DNA of 33,505 nt from Hydrogenophaga palleronii NBRC 102513 (GTDB taxonomy: Bacteria > Pseudomonadota > Gammaproteobacteria > Burkholderiales > Burkholderiaceae_C): contig NZ_BCTJ01000038.1 of NCBI RefSeq assembly GCF_001571225.1, positions 1 through 33,505 on the forward strand, read 5' to 3'. Position numbers and translations under genes: made by a program. Shown in pieces: positions 28,989-33,505 of the stretch (position 1 is the first letter of the stretch; every line of letters begins with the position of its first letter). The notes below the pieces were generated by a model. The model searched no databases. It had not been told where the DNA came from and saw nothing but the letters and a program-made list of their open reading frames with translations.

Positions 28989-29870
28989 ATGTTCCCTTCC
29001 GAAAACCCCGCGCCGCTGGCCCCGCCGGCGCCGCAACACCCCGATCACGCCGTCTCGCGCCTGCGCACCCAGCGCCTGGCCGCCAGCGCCAAACCTTTTC
29101 TGGCGCGCGGCTCGGGCGGCGGCCGCTGCGCCGGCTGCCGGCTGGTGGCCAGCCACTGCCTGTGTGGCTTGCGCCCGCAGGTGAGTACACGCGCCGGCGT
29201 GTGCCTGCTCATGGGCGACATCGAAGCCCTCAAGCCCAGCAACACGGGCTGGCTGGTGGCCGACGTGGTGGCCGACACCTGGGCGTTTCCGTGGTCGCGC
29301 ATCACGGTAGACCCCGCGCTGCTCGAACTGCTGGCCGACCCGCAGTGGCAGCCCTACGTGGTGTTCCCGGGTGAGTTCGTGGAAGCCGAGCGCGTGGTGA
29401 CGGATCTGCAAACAGAAGAGTCCAGCGACGAGGCCACCGCGCCGGGTGCGAAGAAAAAGCCCTTGTTCGTGCTGCTCGATGGCACCTGGTCCGAGGCGCG
29501 CAAGATGTTCCGCAAGAGCCCTTACCTGGATCGGTTCCCGGTGCTCAGCCTGCAGCCCGAAGCGGTGGTGTCCAACTACCGGCTGCGCCGCTCGGCGCGC
29601 GAGAACCACTTCTGCACCTCCGAGGTGGCGGCGCTGTGCCTCGCGCTGGCCGGCGAGACACATGCCGCGAACACGCTGGCGGCCTGGCTCGATGTGTTCA
29701 CCGAGCGTTACCTCAGCGTGAAGGGCTGGACCCGCCTCGACCCCGGCAGCGAAACCCACCAGCGCTTGCAGGCGCTGGCGGCGCTGGGTGGCCAGGGTGC
29801 GGGTGAGGGTGAGGGTGAGGATGCAGCGGGGCTTATTCCTCGGGTATCTCGGCTTGAACCAGCAGCGTGA
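28989..29870 (+). CDS. DTW-domain tRNA aminocarboxypropyltransferase
   Basis: A 293-aa protein of the DTW family, whose E. coli member TapT (YfiP) puts the 3-amino-3-carboxypropyl group on U47 of tRNAs using SAM. A zinc-type cluster C47-x-x-C50 and C57-x-C59 lies near the N-terminus. The DTW core is LLDGTWSEARKMFRKSP, followed by SNYRLRRS. A 50-residue N-terminal extension and a variable acidic loop (TEESSDEATAPG) are present. The last 25 residues are Gly/Glu-rich from a GGGTGA triplication and overlap the opposite-strand AHSA1-like gene by 38 bases. That suggests the original stop was lost or the tail is not conserved. Confidence 0.85.
   Translation: MFPSENPAPLAPPAPQHPDHAVSRLRTQRLAASAKPFLARGSGGGRCAGCRLVASHCLCGLRPQVSTRAGVCLLMGDIEALKPSNTGWLVADVVADTWAFPWSRITVDPALLELLADPQWQPYVVFPGEFVEAERVVTDLQTEESSDEATAPGAKKKPLFVLLDGTWSEARKMFRKSPYLDRFPVLSLQPEAVVSNYRLRRSARENHFCTSEVAALCLALAGETHAANTLAAWLDVFTERYLSVKGWTRLDPGSETHQRLQALAALGGQGAGEGEGEDAAGLIPRVSRLEPAA
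29801..29818 (+). repeat. Hexanucleotide repeat (GGGTGA)x3
   Basis: Three exact copies of GGGTGA encode alternating Gly-Glu near the end of the DTW-domain protein. Copy-number change would stay in frame. Confidence 0.8.
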
Positions 29871-30291
29871 GCAACTGCAGCGACTCCTGCCAACCCAGGT
29901 AACACGCCACTTCGGGAATGGAGGCCGGAATGCCGGCCTGCACGATGTTCACCTCGGTGCCCACCATCACCTTCTTCAAGGTGATGGTGACCTTCATCTC
30001 GCCCGGCAGGTTCGGGTCGTCGAAGGTGTCGGTGTGCACGATGCGTTCGTTCGGCACCAGCTCCAGGTAGGTGCCGCCGAAGGCGTGCGACTTGCCGGTG
30101 TGCAGGTTGGTGAAGTGCATGCGGTAGCTGCCGCCCACCTTCGCGTCATCCTTCAACACGCGCGCGGTGAAGCCATGTGGCGGCAACCACTTGACCTTGG
30201 CTTCGGCGTCGAGGAAGGCGCGGTAGACGCGCTCGGGCGGTGCGGCAAACACGCGGTGCAGTGTGACGGTGCCGGTGCGGGTGGTGCTCAT
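29833..30291 (-). CDS. AHSA1/SRPBCC-domain protein
   Basis: A 152-aa helix-grip fold protein of the AHSA1-like SRPBCC group. Typical are the N-terminal VTLHRVFAAPPERVYRAFLDAEAKVKWLPP, the central GGSYRMHF and GTYLELVPNERIVHTDTFDD, and the C-terminal helix. Members bind small hydrophobic ligands; the function is unknown here. AAAGGA eight bases before the ATG fixes the start. Its 3' end overlaps the end of the convergent DTW-domain gene by 38 bases. Confidence 0.85.
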   Translation of the reverse strand: MSTTRTGTVTLHRVFAAPPERVYRAFLDAEAKVKWLPPHGFTARVLKDDAKVGGSYRMHFTNLHTGKSHAFGGTYLELVPNERIVHTDTFDDPNLPGEMKVTITLKKVMVGTEVNIVQAGIPASIPEVACYLGWQESLQLLTLLVQAEIPEE

Positions 30292-30313
30292 GGTGCGGTC
30301 CTTTCAAAAGACA

Positions 30314-30361
30314 GGGTGCAAACAGGTGCTCGATGGTGGGGTGCAGGTTCATCTTGCACCC
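30314..30361. promoter_or_regulatory. Repeated GGGTGCA boxes in divergent gap
   Basis: GGGTGCA occurs twice directly (from about 30314 and 30339) and once inverted as TGCACCC (about 30355-30361), between the AHSA1-like and DUF3014 genes. The second and third copies form an imperfect hairpin, GTGGGGTGCA with TGCACCCAC. This could be an operator or leader structure. The rest of the 196-base gap holds TAGGAT (30447-30452), a possible -10 for the DUF3014 gene. Confidence 0.4.
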
Positions 30362-30487
30362 ACACCCCCTACGACGAAACACCGGCCCGTTTTTCGACAA
30401 GCGCCGCACAGGTAACCGCGTGCATCAACGCGCCGACATAGCGGTGTAGGATGGTCGGCCCGCAATCATCCACAAGGTGACGAGGCC

Positions 30488-31369
30488 ATGAGACCCCCTT
30501 CTCCCCCGCAGCCGTCCTGGCTGCCCACCGCCGGCATCGTGGCGCTGATCGTTCTGGCGGTCGCCGGCTACTTCGGCTGGCTGCACTACCAGGCGGCCAA
30601 CAACACCCCGGCCACGGTCGAAGCACCTGCCAGCCCCGCACCCGAGCTGCCGGCCACACCGCAGGCCACCGCACCGGTCAGCGAACCCGCCATCCAGCAC
30701 CCGGTGGAAGAACCCGTCGAGACCACCGGTGCGTCGCCACTGCCCAGGCTGGCCGACGCCGATGCGCTGGTGACGGAAGCGCTTACCGGGCTGGTCACGC
30801 GCAAGAACGTGTTGAGCTTCTTCCAGGTCGATGGCTTCGTGCGGCGCGCCGTCGCCACGGTGGACAACCTGCCACGCACGCAGGCGCCAACGGTGGTGTG
30901 GCCGGTCAACCCCACACCGCAGCGCTTCACCACTGTGCCGGCCGCCGCCAGCGGCCAGCCCGAGCTGATCGCACCGGCCAACAGCCAGCGCTACACGCCG
31001 CTGGTGAACATGGTCGAAGCGGTGGACACCGCGCAAGCCGTGGCGGTGTACCGGCGCCTCTACCCGCTGTTCCAGCAGGCCTACGAAGAGCTGGGTTTTC
31101 CGGGCCGCTACTTCAACGATCGGCTGGTGCAGGTGCTGGACCACCTGATCGCCACACCACCGCTGCCCGCCGGGCCGGTGGCCGTCAAGCTGGTGGAGGT
31201 GAAGGGCGAGGTGCCGTCCACGCGGCCCTGGGTGCGCTACGAATTTGCCGACCCCGCGCTGGAAGCCGCATCGGCCGGCCGCAAGATACTCTGGCGCATC
31301 GGTGCCGACAACCAGCAGCGCCTGCAGGCCAAGCTCAAGGACATCCGCCAGCGCGTGGCCCGTCCCTGA
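30488..31369 (+). CDS. DUF3014-domain membrane-anchored protein
   Basis: A 293-aa protein with one N-terminal transmembrane helix (about residues 14-33) and a Pro/Ala/Thr-rich linker to about residue 85. A periplasmic DUF3014 domain follows. Family-like segments are SPLPRLADADALVTEALTGL, FVRRAVATVDNLPR, YTPLVNMVEAVD and PGRYFNDRLVQVLDHLIATP. The function of DUF3014 is not established to my knowledge. AAGGTGA lies about ten bases before the ATG. It is followed 37 bases later by the pyroglutamyl peptidase gene. Confidence 0.88.
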   Translation: MRPPSPPQPSWLPTAGIVALIVLAVAGYFGWLHYQAANNTPATVEAPASPAPELPATPQATAPVSEPAIQHPVEEPVETTGASPLPRLADADALVTEALTGLVTRKNVLSFFQVDGFVRRAVATVDNLPRTQAPTVVWPVNPTPQRFTTVPAAASGQPELIAPANSQRYTPLVNMVEAVDTAQAVAVYRRLYPLFQQAYEELGFPGRYFNDRLVQVLDHLIATPPLPAGPVAVKLVEVKGEVPSTRPWVRYEFADPALEAASAGRKILWRIGADNQQRLQAKLKDIRQRVARP

Positions 31370-31394
31370 CGGCGGACCGGCCCACCGCCTGCGG

Positions 31395-31400
31395 TAAATT
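31395..31400 (+). promoter_or_regulatory. -10-like hexamer before pcp
   Basis: TAAATT ends six bases before the ATG at 31407. The spacer GGCGCC has no ribosome site, suggesting a leaderless start even though DUF3014 lies close upstream. Confidence 0.42.
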
Positions 31401-31406
31401 GGCGCC

Positions 31407-32090
31407 ATGGCCGACCTCCACCACACCGCCGAAGCCACCGACAACGCAGCACGCCGCAAGGTCTTGCTGACCGGCTTCGACGCTTTTGGTGGCGCCGCGC
31501 TCAACCCCAGCTGGCTGGCGGTGAGTTCGCTGCATGGCCGCCAGGTGCTGGGGCACACGCTGGTGGCCGCACAACTGCCCACCGTGTTCGACGCCTCGCT
31601 GCAAACCCTGAACAGCCTGCTGAAGCAACACCGGCCCGCGGTGGTCATCTGCGTCGGCCAGGCCGGCGGCCGGCGCGCCATCTCGCTCGAACGCGTGGCC
31701 ATCAACGTGAACGACGCACCCACCAGCGACAACGCCGGCGCGCAGCCAGTGGACACGCCGGTGCGCGCTGGCGCGCCGGTGGCCTACTTCACCGGCCTGC
31801 CCATCAAGGCCATGCTGGCCGCGCTGCAACGCGAAGGCATTGCCGCCGAGGTCTCACAGACCGCCGGCACCTTCGTCTGCAACCACGTGTTCTACGGCCT
31901 CATGCACGCACTGGCCACCGACCCCTTGCTGCGCCACACACGCGGCGGCTTCGTGCACGTGCCCTGGCTGCCGGTGCAGGGCACGCCACACATGGCGCTG
32001 GACGACATCGTCAACGGCCTGCGCCAGGTGGTGCGCTGCGCGCTGCAGGTGCAGCACGACCAGCTGCTGGGCGCCGGCGCCTCGCACTGA
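31407..32090 (+). CDS. pcp: Pyroglutamyl-peptidase I
   Basis: A 227-aa cysteine peptidase of family C15 that removes N-terminal pyroglutamate from peptides. The N-terminal strand VLLTGFDAFGG and the catalytic triad are visible: E95 in SLERVAINVND, C158 in GTFVCNHVFYG and H184 in GGFVHVPWLP. Length is close to the usual 215, with a 15-residue N-terminal extension. No signal peptide, so cytoplasmic. No ribosome site precedes the ATG. The downstream gene is convergent, with ends 18 bases apart. Confidence 0.93.
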   Translation: MADLHHTAEATDNAARRKVLLTGFDAFGGAALNPSWLAVSSLHGRQVLGHTLVAAQLPTVFDASLQTLNSLLKQHRPAVVICVGQAGGRRAISLERVAINVNDAPTSDNAGAQPVDTPVRAGAPVAYFTGLPIKAMLAALQREGIAAEVSQTAGTFVCNHVFYGLMHALATDPLLRHTRGGFVHVPWLPVQGTPHMALDDIVNGLRQVVRCALQVQHDQLLGAGASH

Positions 32091-32108
32091 GCGAACCGGC
32101 GCAGCGCC

Positions 32109-32435
32109 TCAGGCCTGCCAGACCCCGAAGCCGGCCGAGCGCAGGTCGATGCCGACCTCCACCTCCTTGTCCACCGCCGCCTTGTAAGGCATGGGGTTGA
32201 AGCCCTCGTACAGATCCGGCAGCAGGCGCAGGCCGTACAGCAGCACATAGCGGTTGGCCTGGATGCCGGCCTTGTGCTTGTCGAATCGCACGTCGGGATC
32301 AAGCCCCGTCATGCCCACGTACACGCAGGGCTTGCCTTCGATGTAGCCCGGGTTGTTCTTGCGAAACCGCGCCTCCAGCAGCACCGCTTTGGACAGCTCG
32401 ATCACATAGACGTGGTGGTGGGCGCGGCGGCTCAT
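32109..32435 (-). CDS. GIY-YIG-like small protein
   Basis: A 108-aa protein with a possible GIY-YIG nuclease fold. The first strand HHVYVIELS stands in for the GIY motif and CVYVGMTGLDP for YIG. R50 in PDVRFDKHKAG sits where the catalytic Arg is expected, and E92 is a candidate for the metal-binding Glu. The sequence between the two strands (FRKNNPGYIEGKP) is longer than usual. I start at ATG 32435; a GTG at 32459 would add eight residues. No ribosome site is clear at either. Nuclease activity is a guess from motifs only. Confidence 0.7.
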   Translation of the reverse strand: MSRRAHHHVYVIELSKAVLLEARFRKNNPGYIEGKPCVYVGMTGLDPDVRFDKHKAGIQANRYVLLYGLRLLPDLYEGFNPMPYKAAVDKEVEVGIDLRSAGFGVWQA

Positions 32436-32497
32436 GGTGAGTGGGTGGAACGTGGGCACGCGCCTGGAGCGGCGTGCGACACGATGCTAACCAGAGT

Positions 32498-33478
32498 TCA
32501 CCGCGCCTGCCGCGAGCGACCAGGCGGCGTGCAGCACCTAAGCGCCGGCCCGCCCCATCGGCAAGGTTCCTGGCAGCGTGAGCGGTTCAGGCAGGCCCAG
32601 AACGACACGCCGTCTTTCGACCGCACCCGCTCGACCATCTTGATGTCGCAAGTGGGGCAGGTGGGCCGGGCGTAGTCGCCCTCGAAGGCCACGTTCAACA
32701 AGGCCTGCTGGGTTTCGGGTGGCTGCTGCGTGATCAGCTTGAGCACGGTGGCGCCGTCCAGCAGCTGAATGCCGTGGGCGCGGGCAAACGCCGGTGCATC
32801 GGCGGCAAAGGTGGAGGTGGTCATGTAGGTGCCACGCTTGAGTTGGTGGGCATTCATCACCTCCAGGAAATCGCGCAGCTCGTACACGTCCACCTGCCGC
32901 GTCTGCCACGGCCGGCAGCGCACCACGCGCACCGGGGCTTCAAACGGGTCAACGTGCAACCACACGTCCACGCCTCCGTCGGGCCCGTGCGATTGCATGC
33001 GTGTGCTCAGGCCGGGTTGTGCAAACAGCGCTTCGCACACGGCGTTGAAGCGCCGCCATTCGATGACGCCGAACACCGCCGCACTCCAGCGGGTGAGGGC
33101 GGGTGGGGTGAGGCGTGCCCCCATCTGCAGGGCAGGCACTTCGTCGCTTCGGTGCGAGTCGTTCTGCGCCGGTGCTGCGGCGGGCCATTGCTGCGCCAGC
33201 AGCGGCGCGGCCTCGGAGTTGCCTTCGTCTTCGGGCTTGTCTTTCAACACGTAATGGATGCCCAGCAACAACACCCCCACCCCGAGCAGGAACCAGGCCG
33301 GTACCAGCAGCGCCCGGCTGGCTGTGCTCAGCATGGGATGGCCGTGGAGCAGCAGCGAGAGCAACAGGAATACGCAGCCCAGCGCCAACGCGCCCAGGCC
33401 GTTGTCCAGAAACGGCTGGCGGTGGTGGTGTCTGTCGTGTGGATGACGCGATGGCTCATGCGGCGGCCGGGTGCCCAT
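32498..33478 (-). CDS. Membrane-anchored Mrr-like protein with zinc ribbon, frameshifted tail
   Basis: A 326-aa protein: a His-rich N-terminus, two transmembrane segments (about residues 28-45 and 55-77), an Mrr-type restriction-endonuclease fold (about 125-250) and a topoisomerase-like zinc ribbon (C274, C277, C296, C302). The Asp in DGGVD is kept, but the Q/E-x-K strand expected as VVQCKxW reads VVRCRPW (R187, R189), so cleavage is doubtful. After Q303 the frame leaves the family-like ending: one extra G near 32569 would restore ...GTLPMGRAGA and a stop at 32538. The present tail of about 23 residues is probably out of frame, from a true mutation or a sequencing error. The start lies 27 bases from the window edge; AGAGGA touches the ATG. 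Confidence 0.78.
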   Translation of the reverse strand: MGTRPPHEPSRHPHDRHHHRQPFLDNGLGALALGCVFLLLSLLLHGHPMLSTASRALLVPAWFLLGVGVLLLGIHYVLKDKPEDEGNSEAAPLLAQQWPAAAPAQNDSHRSDEVPALQMGARLTPPALTRWSAAVFGVIEWRRFNAVCEALFAQPGLSTRMQSHGPDGGVDVWLHVDPFEAPVRVVRCRPWQTRQVDVYELRDFLEVMNAHQLKRGTYMTTSTFAADAPAFARAHGIQLLDGATVLKLITQQPPETQQALLNVAFEGDYARPTCPTCDIKMVERVRSKDGVSFWACLNRSRCQEPCRWGGPALRCCTPPGRSRQAR

Positions 33479-33485
33479 TCCTCTT

Positions 33486-33505
33486 CCCCCCCCCCCCCCC
33501 CCCCC
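33486..33505. other. Poly-C run at window end
   Basis: Twenty consecutive C bases end the window. Such runs are typical of contig ends built from two-colour Illumina reads (poly-G artefact) and are unlikely to be genomic. Confidence 0.7.

Noticed and set aside
30146..30409. Small minus-strand ORF containing MNLHPTIEHLF upstream of the AHSA1-like start
   Set aside because: Runs out of frame through the AHSA1-like gene into Arg-rich shadow sequence, and has no ribosome site.
1..33505. tRNA, rRNA, CRISPR, IS element or phage genes
   Set aside because: Looked for on both strands; no cloverleaf-like, repeat-spacer, transposase or integrase sequence was recognised.

Overview
The window reads as a piece of a high-G+C betaproteobacterial chromosome, most likely Burkholderiales/Comamonadaceae (Hydrogenophaga- or Acidovorax-like). 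The basis is composition and gene families: a TAXI-type solute-binding protein, an Aer-like chemoreceptor, BktB-like thiolase, AcuI-like reductase, DUF3014, DUF427, DUF938 and proteobacterial GshA. A 20-base C homopolymer at the right edge looks like the end of a draft or metagenomic contig, so single-base frameshifts should be read with that in mind. No rRNA, tRNA, CRISPR array, insertion sequence or phage gene was seen.

Layout. 0-3.2 kb: membrane-anchored TAXI protein and an aerotaxis receptor (aer) with a perfect FNR box upstream. 3.2-7.0 kb (minus): a periplasmic copper operon of a small Cys/His-rich exported protein, a TolC-type outer membrane factor, a 31-codon ORF joined by ATGA overlaps on both sides, a two-domain Tat-exported multicopper oxidase and a CusF-like chaperone. 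7.0-11.3 kb: exported glycerophosphodiester phosphodiesterase, then divergently an acyl-CoA ligase, a small membrane protein and an AcuI-like reductase. 11.3-15.4 kb is the accessory-looking part: a broken TPR gene, a bacteriohemerythrin with an FNR-like box, a 2-oxoglutarate dioxygenase, a broken dienelactone hydrolase remnant and a lone 706-aa NERD nuclease/UvrD helicase fusion. 15.4-18.8 kb (minus): RluA-type pseudouridine synthase, SDR, Tat-exported histidine phosphatase and thiolase.

19.0-21.7 kb (plus): dusC and gshA. 21.7-27.1 kb: SRPBCC protein, the GTPase YlqF, then a minus-strand run (DUF938 methyltransferase, TerB-like protein, RcnB-like protein, thioredoxin-fold lipoprotein, a 46-aa basic protein, DUF427) and an SRAP-family protein lacking the catalytic Cys2. 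27.1-33.5 kb: 7TM protein with a degenerate GGDEF domain, small membrane protein, DTW-domain tRNA modification enzyme, AHSA1-like protein, DUF3014 protein, pyroglutamyl peptidase, GIY-YIG-like protein and an Mrr-like membrane protein with a degenerate active site and a frameshifted tail.

Themes. Oxygen sensing: Aer and hemerythrin both carry FNR-type sites. Copper: the oxidase, outer membrane factor and chaperone form one translation-coupled unit. Several genes have a -10-like hexamer only 5-8 nt before ATG and no Shine-Dalgarno, suggesting leaderless mRNAs. The best candidate for a poorly described system is the solitary NERD-helicase gene beside a disrupted gene. Several other proteins keep a nucleic-acid or nucleotide-signalling fold but have lost catalytic residues (SRAP, Mrr-like, GGDEF).
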